A program made the position numbers and the translations under genes. A model generated the notes under the pieces. The model had not been told where the DNA came from, made no database searches, and saw nothing but the letters and a program-made list of their open reading frames with translations. From a virus: a DNA stretch of 64,000 bases. How positions within the stretch are numbered: position 1 is the stretch's first letter; every line of letters starts with the position of its first letter. The stretch lies in the IMG/VR virus record IMGVR_UViG_3300036944_000273, positions 1 to 64,000 of that record. One strand, 5' to 3'. Shown here piece by piece: positions 37,360-46,008 of the stretch.

Positions 37360-37567
37360 ATTCTTGTAGTTCTTTAAGTCTATACTCCTGTAATTTTGAT
37401 AACCTACCTTCTGGTGTTTTGACCTCAGAGAACAAGACTCCTTTGTCAGGGTGCAAAGCCAAGATATCAGGAAGGCCATTCTTGTTTGCCTTGATAATCT
37501 TGATGACGTAGTATCCTTCTGCTTCAAGTTGCTTGATTCTTTTAGATTGTATTTGTTGCTCAGTCAT
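37325..37567 (-). CDS. VRR-NUC domain nuclease
   Basis: The protein has 80 aa, a full minimal VRR-NUC domain of the PD-(D/E)xK class: GLPDILALHP holds the Asp, and VLFSEVKTPEGRLSKLQ holds the Glu and Lys. Such stand-alone domains are common in phages next to SNF2-type helicases, as here, and probably act on branched or modified DNA. The ATG lies 3 bases after the helicase stop. Confidence 0.85.
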   Translation of the reverse strand: MTEQQIQSKRIKQLEAEGYYVIKIIKANKNGLPDILALHPDKGVLFSEVKTPEGRLSKLQEYRLKELQEYGFRCEVFRGS

Positions 37568-37570
37568 GCG

Positions 37571-38803
37571 TTACGAAGATAAAAAATCTTTCTTGAAATA
37601 AGATAAGGTGTAATCCTTTTTTTCTTGCACAGCTTGATAAATCTTATCCTCAATACCACCCTTAGAGAATATCCAATAGACATTATTGAACTTACGATCG
37701 ATCGTTGTCATCCTATCCCTTGACTGCCAATAAGATACAGCTGAGAAGTCTATGTTAAAGTATACCAACACATCTGCATTGCGGAGGCTGATGCCCTCAC
37801 GTCCACTAACAATCTGAAGGGCAATGTTCTTATCGGTCGCATTAAACTCATCAAGATCATCGGTGATGTTGTCACCATAAACTTGCTTAAGCAAATCCCA
37901 CTCAGCCTTAAACTTGTAAAAGATTCCAATCTTTTTGCCACCGAAAGCTTGCAGTATAAACTGAGCCTTGCTATCATCAATAACTTGTCTCTTGCCTGAC
38001 TCGAGGATGATGGTACCGCTGTACATCTGATGTAACTTGTTCATCAATTTAGCCCCAGTGTCGGCCAATATTACATCGTCCTTACCTTGGATGACTAAGT
38101 CTTTCTTTAGTCTGTCGCATAGTGCATACGTAGATGCCTTCATCGGAACTCGGTATATACTTTCGGTGATACTGGATTCAAAACCTGCCTCCTCCTGCGT
38201 ATAGTTAATCATCAATGGATCAACCTTAGCTGATATCTTTTCTTTTAACGCAGCTGAGTAGTCGTTGACCTTCATTGCTCCAATGTACTTAATCTTTACA
38301 CTGACGTGATCGTTAGCCCATCGGTAGAAGTTAATGTACTCCTTGAATGGATTGTTAGGATGCACGTACAATTGATGGTACATCTGACTATGCGACTCAG
38401 GTGTTGGTGTGCCCGACAAGAATATAACCTTAGACTTATACTTTTTAACTAAGTCTTTTACTTGCTTGGCACGCTTGCTTGGCTTAGGGAATGCTCCTAA
38501 GGTGTGAGCTTCATCACAGATAATTACATCAAAGTTTAAACCTTTAAGTTTATGCAACGACTCATAATTTAAACACGTAAGTTTAAATGAGCAGTTAAGT
38601 GCCTTATGGTCCTTCTCAATACCTGATATAACTTTCTTCTTAGTTATGAAGAGAACATCGTTAGCAGCTATTGCATCACATATCGTTAGTGATGTTGCTG
38701 TCTTGCCTGTCCTCACCTCCATAGCCAAATAGAGCAGTCCATTTGTACTTAAAATCTTTGCACCTTGGCCTACGATTTTACGTTGGTAATCCCTTAGTTC
38801 CAT
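37571..38803 (-). CDS. SNF2-type superfamily 2 helicase
   Basis: The protein has 410 aa from the ATG at 38803. A TTG 18 bases upstream is less likely. Motifs in order: Q-motif-like LRDYQRKIV, Walker A EVRTGKT at 29-35, DEAH box ICDEAHTLG near 96-104, SGTPTPE, and C-terminal motif V/VI GREGISLRNA and YWQSRDRMTTI. It is an ATP-driven DNA translocase. With the VRR-NUC partner just downstream it probably serves replication fork processing or recombination. Confidence 0.88.
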   Translation of the reverse strand: MELRDYQRKIVGQGAKILSTNGLLYLAMEVRTGKTATSLTICDAIAANDVLFITKKKVISGIEKDHKALNCSFKLTCLNYESLHKLKGLNFDVIICDEAHTLGAFPKPSKRAKQVKDLVKKYKSKVIFLSGTPTPESHSQMYHQLYVHPNNPFKEYINFYRWANDHVSVKIKYIGAMKVNDYSAALKEKISAKVDPLMINYTQEEAGFESSITESIYRVPMKASTYALCDRLKKDLVIQGKDDVILADTGAKLMNKLHQMYSGTIILESGKRQVIDDSKAQFILQAFGGKKIGIFYKFKAEWDLLKQVYGDNITDDLDEFNATDKNIALQIVSGREGISLRNADVLVYFNIDFSAVSYWQSRDRMTTIDRKFNNVYWIFSKGGIEDKIYQAVQEKKDYTLSYFKKDFLSS

Positions 38804-38807
38804 GTTA

Positions 38808-39065
38808 TTATTTTTTTTCAAAATATTTCATTGCTATGTAGTGCATACTGATACTTCCTATTACAGAACCTACCAAGTAAGAAATCATTAATTCTGGTTT
38901 ATCTAAATTAGAAACAACATTCCTAATTACTAACAACCAAATTCCATTACTCAAAACAGATGCAATAGCATGATAAGAAATGCTATTACTATTTCTTGCC
39001 CTGCTAATTAAAGTAAAACTTGCATTTTGCAAGATTGTTAACCCAATCATTTGTAATATTTCCAT
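38808..39065 (-). CDS. Small membrane protein
   Basis: The protein has 85 aa with two or three hydrophobic segments (about 5-20, 36-52 and 60-78) and a Lys-rich cytoplasmic end. No family was recognised. It lies between the helicase and a Cys-rich small protein. Confidence 0.6.
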   Translation of the reverse strand: MEILQMIGLTILQNASFTLISRARNSNSISYHAIASVLSNGIWLLVIRNVVSNLDKPELMISYLVGSVIGSISMHYIAMKYFEKK

Positions 39066-39066
39066 A

Positions 39067-39255
39067 TTAGCGGTGCCAAGCTCTACGTTTCTTATCTTTT
39101 TTATCTTCTAGTGGCCAAAATCTTTCACATTTTTCTTCACCATCTTCGGGCTGGAAATCTATGTAAGATTGATAATCACTAGGTTCTGCCTTGTATCTAT
39201 AACATAAGTTACGTGACAGGCATTCTTCGTTCAAACACATTGAAATATCTGGCAT
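39067..39255 (-). CDS. Small Cys-rich protein
   Basis: The protein has 62 aa with four Cys (MCLNEEC, LCYRY, KCERFW) and a basic C-terminus. The pattern suggests a metal-binding finger. The function is unknown. Confidence 0.6.
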   Translation of the reverse strand: MPDISMCLNEECLSRNLCYRYKAEPSDYQSYIDFQPEDGEEKCERFWPLEDKKDKKRRAWHR

Positions 39256-39256
39256 A

Positions 39257-39505
39257 TCAAAAAAAGTCTGTGTAGATTAAAATAGGTGCGTTCTCAATGT
39301 AAGGTACAGCCCTAGCTGTATTATACTCATAGTATTCAATAGCTTCGTCAGGCTCCATGCCTTGTTCAACAAAGCAATCAACGATGTCGTTAATTGAATA
39401 CACGAGCCGTTCTGCATTTTGGTCTACGCCAATCACAGCGTTGTCCAATCCATCCAATATAACAAATGGGTAGTCAGGGTAATTATCTAATATCTGTTGG
39501 AGCAT
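39257..39505 (-). CDS. Hypothetical protein
   Basis: The protein has 82 aa with mixed alpha/beta prediction (YPFVILDGLDNAVIGV, VEQGMEPDEAIEYYEYN). It overlaps the upstream gene by 23 bases. No function was recognised. Confidence 0.6.
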   Translation of the reverse strand: MLQQILDNYPDYPFVILDGLDNAVIGVDQNAERLVYSINDIVDCFVEQGMEPDEAIEYYEYNTARAVPYIENAPILIYTDFF

Positions 39506-39758
39506 CTAAGTATCTGTTTATAGCGTTAGTTAATTGCTTGTAATCTATTGCGTAGGCTGTCTTAATATTAAAATGCCTACGTTGGTACATCCATTTCTCC
39601 GGCATCTCAAAAAACTGTATGACTAGATAGTGGTACTCACCCGATGCCTTAAGCACCATAAGGTTGTGCGAATCATTGACATTAATGAAGGGTAAATCTC
39701 TTTCCTTGAGATACTTCTTCGTCTTATTAATCAGACTTTTTGTTGTGTTATTTGCCAT
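39483..39758 (-). CDS. Hypothetical protein, nuclease-like size
   Basis: The protein has 91 aa. A Lys-rich helix is followed by FINVNDSHNLMVLKASGEYHYLVIQFFE, which has an alpha/beta pattern recalling small PD-(D/E)xK folds, but the full active site cannot be read. It overlaps the lipoprotein gene by 11 bases. Confidence 0.55.
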   Translation of the reverse strand: MANNTTKSLINKTKKYLKERDLPFINVNDSHNLMVLKASGEYHYLVIQFFEMPEKWMYQRRHFNIKTAYAIDYKQLTNAINRYLDAPTDIR

Positions 39759-39930
39759 TGTATTTTAAGATTGGTATATACTTTGGGTATATGGTTACGC
39801 CATTATACTGAGGCTGAATCGTATAACTCCGAGTATAGTCAGGAGTCTTAACTGGCTCCGGCATATCAGGTGCCTGGCACGATGATACGATGATTGCAAG
39901 GGCGATTAGTTTATTTGCCATAGGTTTCAT
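39748..39930 (-). CDS. Small lipoprotein
   Basis: The protein has 60 aa. ANKLIALAIIVSSC is a signal peptide with a lipobox cysteine, followed by QAPDMPEP and a Tyr-rich domain. It is predicted to be lipidated and exported. A further ATG at 39921 is an equally good start. Placed among early genes, it could alter the cell surface, for example in superinfection exclusion; that is inference. Confidence 0.6.
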   Translation of the reverse strand: MKPMANKLIALAIIVSSCQAPDMPEPVKTPDYTRSYTIQPQYNGVTIYPKYIPILKYNGK

Positions 39931-40108
39931 CGTAATATTGTTTTCCATCAATAAAGTAATATGAATTATTAAAAGATTCTTCTATCTGCTCTTTCTCCAT
40001 TTGTTTGGCATATTCAATATATTTTCTCATTGAAGCCATACCAAATTCGAAATTGTAAAGGTTTATTTTTTCTTCCAACCAATCTACTGCCGTTTGTTTA
40101 GTTTCCAT
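39911..40108 (-). CDS. Hypothetical small protein
   Basis: The protein has 65 aa and starts METKQTAVDWLEEKINLY, a form seen repeatedly in small proteins of Flavobacterium phages. It is helical and charged. The function is unknown. Confidence 0.65.
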   Translation of the reverse strand: METKQTAVDWLEEKINLYNFEFGMASMRKYIEYAKQMEKEQIEESFNNSYYFIDGKQYYDETYGK

Positions 40109-40119
40109 TGTCTTGTTGT

Positions 40120-40398
40120 TTAATATACACTTGAAGGTCTTACAATTTCTAATTGCCTCTTACCAAAGTTATCTGTGTATTCTACATGATAGTCTTGAAG
40201 ATTAGGTAATGCACCTATAACTACTACCTTCAATGAATCTGGCTTTAGATATACAACATCACCTACTTTATACTTCAATGTAGGTTTTGGGCTAGTGAAC
40301 GGGTGGGTCATGCAAAACCAAATAAAATACCCTGATAATACAATCAATAATATTACTCCTAATATTGCTTGTATTGATTCCTTTCTATTCTCAGTCAT
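40120..40398 (-). CDS. Membrane-anchored small protein
   Basis: The protein has 92 aa. One transmembrane segment (about 9-30) is followed by a small beta domain starting YKVGDVVYLKPDSLKVVVIG, similar to SH3/KOW-like barrels. It overlaps the upstream gene by 8 bases. The function is unknown. Confidence 0.65.
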   Translation of the reverse strand: MTENRKESIQAILGVILLIVLSGYFIWFCMTHPFTSPKPTLKYKVGDVVYLKPDSLKVVVIGALPNLQDYHVEYTDNFGKRQLEIVRPSSVY

Positions 40399-40777
40399 TG
40401 TCTTGTTGTTTAGCTATTTCAATTAATTTATCAATACAAGCATTCTCTGCTCCTTCGTATGTTTTAAACGCTTCGCTATCCCAGTCTCCGTAGCGAACTA
40501 CATAAATATTTTGCATAAGCCTTGATGGGTGCATATGAGCATTATACTTCTCCCTAAACCATCTAAATACCTGTTGTTTAAGCGGGGCTGTCGTTTGTGT
40601 TTCGTCATCATATATTCTGTAACCATTAAGGGTATTTAATGTCATTATCCAGCTTATTTCAAGACCTTTCTTATAATCTCTTAGTTCAGATAATTGATAA
40701 CACCCAAAACATTTTTCATCAAACCCTAATTCCTTCAAAGCTAATGCTTGTTCGTGTGTTACAAATTCTTTTTCCAT
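40391..40777 (-). CDS. Conserved-type hypothetical protein
   Basis: The protein has 128 aa. It starts FVTHEQALALKELGFDEKCFGCY and has TAPLKQQVFRWFREKY in the middle, a form I associate with small proteins of Bacteroidetes and their phages. It ends two bases before the primase-helicase region. The function is unknown. Confidence 0.7.
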   Translation of the reverse strand: MEKEFVTHEQALALKELGFDEKCFGCYQLSELRDYKKGLEISWIMTLNTLNGYRIYDDETQTTAPLKQQVFRWFREKYNAHMHPSRLMQNIYVVRYGDWDSEAFKTYEGAENACIDKLIEIAKQQDND

Positions 40778-40778
40778 T

Positions 40779-43151
40779 TTATAAAAGTTCTAATTGTTCT
40801 TTGTACTCAATTGTCATCCACTTACCGGCAGCATCACGACCCTCATCAGGGTTGCGACCTGTCTTATGCAATGCATATGTCCGTAACCAAGAATTAAATC
40901 TCTGCTTAGACAGCATTCTGAACATGCCATTGTTGTCCATGATGAACTTATCAAACGCCTTGTCAGGTCTGAACTTCTCATTAAACGGCACAACCGTTGA
41001 CCCAAACTCAGCTATCCACTCAACAAACTCAGCGTTAGTCTCAGCCCGGAACTTACGCTCCTTAAGGTTGACAAACTCGCACTTGATTAGCCCCGTGTGT
41101 AAGTAGCTTCTTAGCACCTTGACCATGTAGTTGTCGAATGCACACCAATCTTCTACGTTCCAATCGTTGAATAGCAACCTGCCGAACTCGTCTTGTGGCG
41201 TGAAGTCTTTGCTGTAGAATTGCTTGAACTCCATCTCCCACTTACGTCTCTCAAATGAGTTACCCTTACCTTGGATAGCGTAGTTAGTTGTTATCACTAC
41301 CTTGGGTGACTTATGGAATGGAATCTTTATCGCATCCTTGTTCTTACGTTCAATGGTTATACCCTCAGTAATGACAGAGAATAATCGCTCGAAGTCAAAG
41401 TTCTTCTTCACGTCATCGAACACGAGCACCTGCGTGTCTGTTGTCACCAACTGATAAGCAAATGACTTGTCGAACGAGAATGACTTGCCATCAATGGTCA
41501 CTAGCTTCTTCATGCGACTGATGCCGTTCATGAACAAGCCCTTACCTGTACCACCCTCAGGGTTCTCAGATATCACCTCGTCATTAATAATCACCGCAGG
41601 GCAATACCCACCATTCTTGAACGCATGCAGAACGAAGCCAATTGTAGACTCAATAGATGCCACACGCTTGTCATCATTACCGCCAATGTTGCGTATGAAT
41701 GTTTTGTAGTCACACTCATCTGAAGGACAGAATATAAAGTCTCGCTGTATCACCTGGTCTGACCAAATGTACCCACCAAGATCCTCATAATTAAGTAGTA
41801 TCACATCATTCTTTGTAACCTTCACCACGCCATTGCGGTAGTATAGGTACGCCTCATCCTTTGTATCCTCAACAAAATATATTGAGATGGAATCTAGCAT
41901 CGACAGAAAGTCTTCCCTAAAGAATCGAGTCTTGTCTGCAAAGAAATTGTACACGCTTAAGTCTTGGAAATTAGTTAGTATATGGTTAAGCACAAAGTCT
42001 TTGATGTCATCCTCACTGCACATCTCTATCAGGTTCTGATTGATACGTACAAAGATGAATCCTTTGTTGCCCTCAGGCACATACTTACGATACCCATTCT
42101 CTTCCAAGAATCGCTTAAGGTCGTAGTGTATCAATGTCACCACGCCCTTGTCGTTCTTAGTCCAAAATATATTCTTACTCTCCTCCTCTTCAATCTTAGT
42201 TAAGACTGAATCAATAGTTCCGTCCTCCACCCCGGAGGCTTTCAATTGAGAACGGACTTCTTTTTTTGGCACGCCACGATTTAACTGCACCTTCACCTCG
42301 TTGACCTTGTGTGTGTCCTCAAAGTATTTAGTTGCGTGTTGGTCCTTAAGCTTGTATGCCGACTCGATGACAGACTGAATCTCCTTGGAGTTAAAGTCTT
42401 CTGATGCGAACGCCATCAATCTGTACATGGCCTCAGACTTAGTAACCCCGTACTGGTTGAATGCGGAGGCCAAGATGAATAGGTTATTGTTTCTTGACCC
42501 CTGCACAAAGCCATACTTGCCTTCCCACCATTTAGCTAGGCGTGAGATAATCTCATCCTCGTCATCGATAGGTATGGTCGGACGTTGGTCTTTAGTCACG
42601 TGGTCAATCTCACCCTCTTCAATTTGATTCCACTCGTGTGAGTTTAAGTTCACATAGATGGTAGGGTCATACGACTCATAGCATACACGTGAGATGTTCT
42701 TGGAAGTTACGTCAAACTCAGGGCAATTGTAATACTTTTCTAAAGCATTGAAGTATGCCTTATGCTTCTCAGGGTTAGTAGGTATCTTAACCAATACCTT
42801 CAATCCATTTCCTGATGGAGATACGAATACGGAGAACGTATAGTTGTCAGCAGATAACTCCTCCTTCTTAGCCAGCATCTCTGCGTGCGAGGGGAAATTG
42901 TCCATGTCTATACATATCAATCCGCTGTGCTTAAGCAATGATGCATCATCACGCTTAGAGAATGTACCGGAGAAACAAATAGCAGGCAAGTCCTGCTTAA
43001 GTTTATTACGCTCCTCCTTATTCTTCTCTAATCTGATCTTGCGAACAAGCTCCTTAGTCTTTCCTTCCTTGATGCGAACAAGTATATCTAACACATCCTT
43101 GTGGAAAGGTACAGCGGTCTCTTTTATGTTGCGAAAGATTGTTACTTCCAT
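40779..43151 (-). CDS. Primase-helicase (BT4734/VirE-type N-domain, SF3-like ATPase)
   Basis: The protein has 790 aa. Residues about 1-180 resemble the BT4734/VirE_N-type primase domain (ICIDMDNF, TFSVFVSPSGNGLKVLVKI). A PriCT-like helical part follows (about 215-270). The ATPase part has Walker A GGTGKGLF near 532, Walker B VLVFDDV near 575 and a sensor-like KVVITTNYAI. It primes and unwinds DNA at the fork. It is the largest early protein. The upstream 230-base gap carries an element duplicated near 52.3 kb. No DNA polymerase gene accompanies it. Confidence 0.85.
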   Translation of the reverse strand: MEVTIFRNIKETAVPFHKDVLDILVRIKEGKTKELVRKIRLEKNKEERNKLKQDLPAICFSGTFSKRDDASLLKHSGLICIDMDNFPSHAEMLAKKEELSADNYTFSVFVSPSGNGLKVLVKIPTNPEKHKAYFNALEKYYNCPEFDVTSKNISRVCYESYDPTIYVNLNSHEWNQIEEGEIDHVTKDQRPTIPIDDEDEIISRLAKWWEGKYGFVQGSRNNNLFILASAFNQYGVTKSEAMYRLMAFASEDFNSKEIQSVIESAYKLKDQHATKYFEDTHKVNEVKVQLNRGVPKKEVRSQLKASGVEDGTIDSVLTKIEEEESKNIFWTKNDKGVVTLIHYDLKRFLEENGYRKYVPEGNKGFIFVRINQNLIEMCSEDDIKDFVLNHILTNFQDLSVYNFFADKTRFFREDFLSMLDSISIYFVEDTKDEAYLYYRNGVVKVTKNDVILLNYEDLGGYIWSDQVIQRDFIFCPSDECDYKTFIRNIGGNDDKRVASIESTIGFVLHAFKNGGYCPAVIINDEVISENPEGGTGKGLFMNGISRMKKLVTIDGKSFSFDKSFAYQLVTTDTQVLVFDDVKKNFDFERLFSVITEGITIERKNKDAIKIPFHKSPKVVITTNYAIQGKGNSFERRKWEMEFKQFYSKDFTPQDEFGRLLFNDWNVEDWCAFDNYMVKVLRSYLHTGLIKCEFVNLKERKFRAETNAEFVEWIAEFGSTVVPFNEKFRPDKAFDKFIMDNNGMFRMLSKQRFNSWLRTYALHKTGRNPDEGRDAAGKWMTIEYKEQLELL

Positions 43152-43182
43152 TGTACTTTTCTTAGATAAATTGGATTATTTA

Positions 43183-43383
43183 TAAATTTGTACATTTTTA
43201 TGTATAAAAAGTGTACAAAATATTTTAAAGTTGGTATGGATAACTAATTGATTATTAGTTATTTATATTCTTTAGTGTACAAAATGTAGAAAATAAAAGG
43301 GGAAAACGAAAAAAAATAAAAAAGCACTAAGTAAGTTTTTATATATAGTCGTAAGCCCCCTCTATTTTATACATTTGTACATG
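43183..43383. repeat. Non-coding element A, paralogue of the element at 52.2-52.48 kb
   Basis: It shares three identical blocks in the same order with element B: ATAACTAATTGAT (43240), TGTACAAAATGTAGAAAA (43276) and TTTTATATATAGT (43337). It also has TTTGTACA / TGTACAAA palindromic motifs near 43187 and 43211, and plus-strand TAnnTTTG boxes at 43183 and 43370. It lies between the SSB and primase-helicase genes and holds no gene. Confidence 0.75.
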
Positions 43384-43701
43384 CTAGAACGGCAAGTCAT
43401 CACCCTCTTCTACTACAGGAGCAGGAGCAGGAGCAGGCGTTGGCGTAGCAGGAGTTTTCTTAGCTGTTGAGCCACCTTCTGTTGTCCATACTAACTTTCC
43501 ATTAGCCAAGTAGTTTCTATTAGCCTTAGCCTCACGTTCTTCCTGGGTCTGAGACTCAATAATAGTTAAGGTGTTACCATACTTATCTGCCTCGTCATTG
43601 ATAGAGATAGTAATGTTAAGGTAGTTGCCTTTTTCTCCTTTAACTAACTTGTCCTTGGAGATTTTTGATACATCTAATGATGCTGAAAATAATTGTGCCA
43701 T
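43384..43701 (-). CDS. ssb: Single-stranded DNA-binding protein
   Basis: The protein has 105 aa: a short OB-type part (MAQLFSASLDVSKISKDKL, NYLNITISINDE) then a Thr/Pro/Ala linker and a terminal EEGDDLPF. The acidic tail ending in Pro-Phe is the hallmark by which SSB recruits replication and repair proteins. It is shorter than host SSB (about 110-180 aa). It forms a block with the RecE-like nuclease and annealing protein. Confidence 0.85.
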   Translation of the reverse strand: MAQLFSASLDVSKISKDKLVKGEKGNYLNITISINDEADKYGNTLTIIESQTQEEREAKANRNYLANGKLVWTTEGGSTAKKTPATPTPAPAPAPVVEEGDDLPF

Positions 43702-43715
43702 AATTTATTGTTTGT

Positions 43716-43898
43716 TTAATTGTTTCTATATTTTGGTCTTGGGATCCAACCCCATACTGGAATTACTCTATTATCAAATAAAATCCATACATCTCCGTTC
43801 CATCTTCCTAAGTGAACTCCATTATAAGGTCCTGTGTCGCAAATGTATAATCCTTCTTCATTGGGATTATCGGTATTCCATATTATTTCCTGTTCCAT
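43716..43898 (-). CDS. Small hypothetical protein
   Basis: The protein has 60 aa with many Trp and Gly (GVHLGRWNGDVWILFDN, VWGWIPRPKY), resembling short phage proteins of unknown function. It overlaps the nuclease gene stop by one base. Confidence 0.6.
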   Translation of the reverse strand: MEQEIIWNTDNPNEEGLYICDTGPYNGVHLGRWNGDVWILFDNRVIPVWGWIPRPKYRNN

Positions 43899-44632
43899 TA
43901 TAAAGTCTCTGATTTAAAATACTGAGTGATGTCATCGGTAGCATTTGCTCCGAAGAACTTTTGATAAACCTCGATAGCCTTGTATACCTTCTCTCGTCCC
44001 TTGTCTAGGAACTCATCACTGCATTCAAATAGACCTGTCCGACAGGTTTCTTTTTCAACAGCGATGAATACCATAGGCTTACCGAACAATTGATTATATA
44101 TATATGCTTGACTATCGTAATTATATTTGCGTGCAGAGAATCGGAAATCATCTAGGTTTCCAGTACTCTTCAGGTCAATGAGTATCTCACTGCCCACAAT
44201 ATCTGACTTGCCCTTCCATTGCACACCACCAATCTCACCGACAGCTGGCACCTCATACTCGTTGCCTGCATCACGGATCATGTCATAGAATGTAAAGTTG
44301 GCAAGCAAAGCCTTGACCATGCGGTCAATGTCATCAGCTTCCTTCTGAAGCAGTAACATGTCCACACCATGTGATGCGATGGCCTCCTTGTAGATGTTGG
44401 TCGTGCGTGTAGATGCCTCCACCTTAGGGAAGTTCACCACCTTCTCAGGCTCAAGGATAGATGCGTGGAAGTAAGACCCTGCAAGCATAGCAGGAGTCTT
44501 ATCTTTGTCCTTACCAAACTGCATCGGGTTGTATAGCAACGCACCGATGTCTGAGTTAGATAAGTAGTTCTTGCCGATACCCGAGTAATACTCGGTGTCG
44601 TTGCGTAGGGTTTCTAAAATGTTATTGCTCAT
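43898..44632 (-). CDS. RecE-like PD-(D/E)xK exonuclease
   Basis: The protein has 244 aa. Active-site residues are seen in order: His56 and Glu61 in YFHASILEPE, Asp144 in WKGKSDIVG, then Asp153 and Lys155 in LIDLKST, followed by a Gln/Tyr helix (YDSQAYIYNQLF). This is the lambda-exonuclease/RecE fold that chews DNA ends. Two genes away lies a Rad52/Sak-like annealing protein, and SSB lies on the other side, so the three make a single-strand annealing recombination module. Confidence 0.85.
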   Translation of the reverse strand: MSNNILETLRNDTEYYSGIGKNYLSNSDIGALLYNPMQFGKDKDKTPAMLAGSYFHASILEPEKVVNFPKVEASTRTTNIYKEAIASHGVDMLLLQKEADDIDRMVKALLANFTFYDMIRDAGNEYEVPAVGEIGGVQWKGKSDIVGSEILIDLKSTGNLDDFRFSARKYNYDSQAYIYNQLFGKPMVFIAVEKETCRTGLFECSDEFLDKGREKVYKAIEVYQKFFGANATDDITQYFKSETL

Positions 44633-45029
44633 TTACGTGTGGGTTTTTAGTTGTCATTTCTGCCCATGTGGCTGCCAATTCTTTAATTCCAAAAATAGAT
44701 GCAAGATACTTATCACCTGATTTTCCAAAAAAATGAGAAACTCTCCAATCTACGAAACCATATTCTCTAACCCAAACAATGTCACCTATCTTTGGTAGTT
44801 CTTCAGGGCGTTCTTGTGAAAATCCTTCAAGCGTGTATTCGGTGAAGGATAACATTATTGGCCCTTTTTCATGATAACGCCCATCTTCGGTGAAAGAAGC
44901 ATTACCTATTGGGAAAGAACATCTAAGAGGGAAATGAGTATGATCAGAATCATATTTTCTAAACACCTCGCCCCATCCTCCAAAATAATAGCAAAATACC
45001 TTGTCTCCTTCTCTAAATATAGCCTCCAT
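44622..45029 (-). CDS. Hypothetical protein in recombination block
   Basis: The protein has 135 aa. The start (FREGDKVFCYYFGGWGEV) looks like a small beta barrel, and a second such part follows (PKIGDIVWVREYGFVDWRV). It overlaps the nuclease gene by 11 bases and the annealing-protein gene by one. The function is unknown. Confidence 0.6.
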   Translation of the reverse strand: MEAIFREGDKVFCYYFGGWGEVFRKYDSDHTHFPLRCSFPIGNASFTEDGRYHEKGPIMLSFTEYTLEGFSQERPEELPKIGDIVWVREYGFVDWRVSHFFGKSGDKYLASIFGIKELAATWAEMTTKNPHVNEQ

Positions 45030-45628
45030 TACTTGCGTAGTTTATCAATTGCTTTCTTAACTGAATCTGATATCTCATACTTAACCGACAACTTCTTAAT
45101 GATGTCAGCAGTGGATGTGCCCATGTTGTCAATGACAAATGTCGACACCTTCTCCCAATTAGCATCGCCCTCTACCAACGCCACCTTAGCCGTAGCTTTA
45201 GGCTGTGCCTTTACCGCCTGCATGTTAGAGTCTGACTCCGATGGGAAGTCCTCCTTAGCGTAGATGTTCAACGCCAAGCCATGTAACGCCAACGCCTTAA
45301 CGGTCGAACGCTGAATAGTCTTGTTCACCTGCATTGATGTAAGATTAGCCAATGGCACAGACTGATTACGCATGTCCATGACAGGCAAGTAGTCAATGTG
45401 CTCCTGACCTTGAATGGTCACGCCAACCTTGACCCACGCAGTTGAGCCATCCGTGAAGTAGTTCATGCACGTATCACTCTCATAAACCGTGCGTGTCATG
45501 TCGGGGAATAACTTCTTGCATTCCGCCCAGGCATGTGCCCATGATAAGTAAGTTAGATTACCTCTCTTCTCTGTTTTACTCGAGAGATTAAGCGAGCTGA
45601 GTTGCTCGAATACTGATTTGTTTGACAT
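45029..45628 (-). CDS. Single-strand annealing protein (DUF1071, Rad52/Sak-like)
   Basis: The protein has 199 aa. LTYLSWAHAWAECKKLFPDM at 25-44 is the DUF1071 signature, followed by MQVNKTIQRSTVKALALHGL, a conserved helix. The C-terminal 60 residues form a separate helical part. The family anneals complementary single strands and works with a 5' exonuclease, here the RecE-like protein. A clear minus-strand promoter box lies 25 bases upstream. Confidence 0.8.
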   Translation of the reverse strand: MSNKSVFEQLSSLNLSSKTEKRGNLTYLSWAHAWAECKKLFPDMTRTVYESDTCMNYFTDGSTAWVKVGVTIQGQEHIDYLPVMDMRNQSVPLANLTSMQVNKTIQRSTVKALALHGLALNIYAKEDFPSESDSNMQAVKAQPKATAKVALVEGDANWEKVSTFVIDNMGTSTADIIKKLSVKYEISDSVKKAIDKLRK

Positions 45629-45653
45629 ATTTGATTTGATTAAATGTGTGCGA

Positions 45654-45661
45654 CAAAGATA
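45654..45661 (-). promoter_or_regulatory. Minus-strand -7 box TATCTTTG before recombination genes
   Basis: It matches TAnnTTTG exactly in a 59-base intergenic gap, 25 bases before the ATG at 45628. It is the best minus-strand promoter in the early cluster. Confidence 0.6.
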
Positions 45662-45687
45662 AAATTAAAATTGATATATACAAAAAG

Positions 45688-46008
45688 TTATTTATTTTGT
45701 TCATCACTTTCTTTATATAGTGCAAAACCTAGTAATAAGTAATTGTACAAATCAGCCCATCTGCTATCCAATGGCTCGGCCTCAGGTAGATTAGTATTCT
45801 TGATATGTGCCTGTATGCTAGACAATTGCTTATCAAAAAATATTGACCATACCTGCAATGGCGTAATGCCTGCTCGTGATGCCGCCTTCTTGAAATTATT
45901 TAGCACATCAGATGACTCCATTGTATACTCAGGTTCTTTTGCGATTCTGATCTTGCGTGACATTTCATGTAACTCATCAACCACAATTTTAAAATCTTTC
46001 TTTTTCAT
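45688..46008 (-). CDS. Hypothetical protein, possible nucleotide-pool enzyme
   Basis: The protein has 106 aa and is helical: SSDVLNNFKKAASRAGI, TPLQVWSIFFDKQLSSIQ, SRWADLYNYLLLGFALY. The layout is like small all-alpha phage proteins related to DUF1599/MazG nucleotide hydrolases, but the metal residues are incomplete. Its ATG overlaps the upstream stop (ATGA). Confidence 0.6.
   Translation of the reverse strand: MKKKDFKIVVDELHEMSRKIRIAKEPEYTMESSDVLNNFKKAASRAGITPLQVWSIFFDKQLSSIQAHIKNTNLPEAEPLDSRWADLYNYLLLGFALYKESDEQNK

Noticed and set aside
37360-37527. Longer upstream start for the acidic protein (180 aa)
   Set aside because: It would overlap the well-supported VRR-NUC gene by about 200 bases in another frame. 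The ATG at 37359 gives a normal overlap.
43381-43470. Short plus-strand frame after the TACATTTG box (29 codons)
   Set aside because: It is fully antisense to the SSB tail and linker and encodes a low-complexity Arg/Ser repeat.
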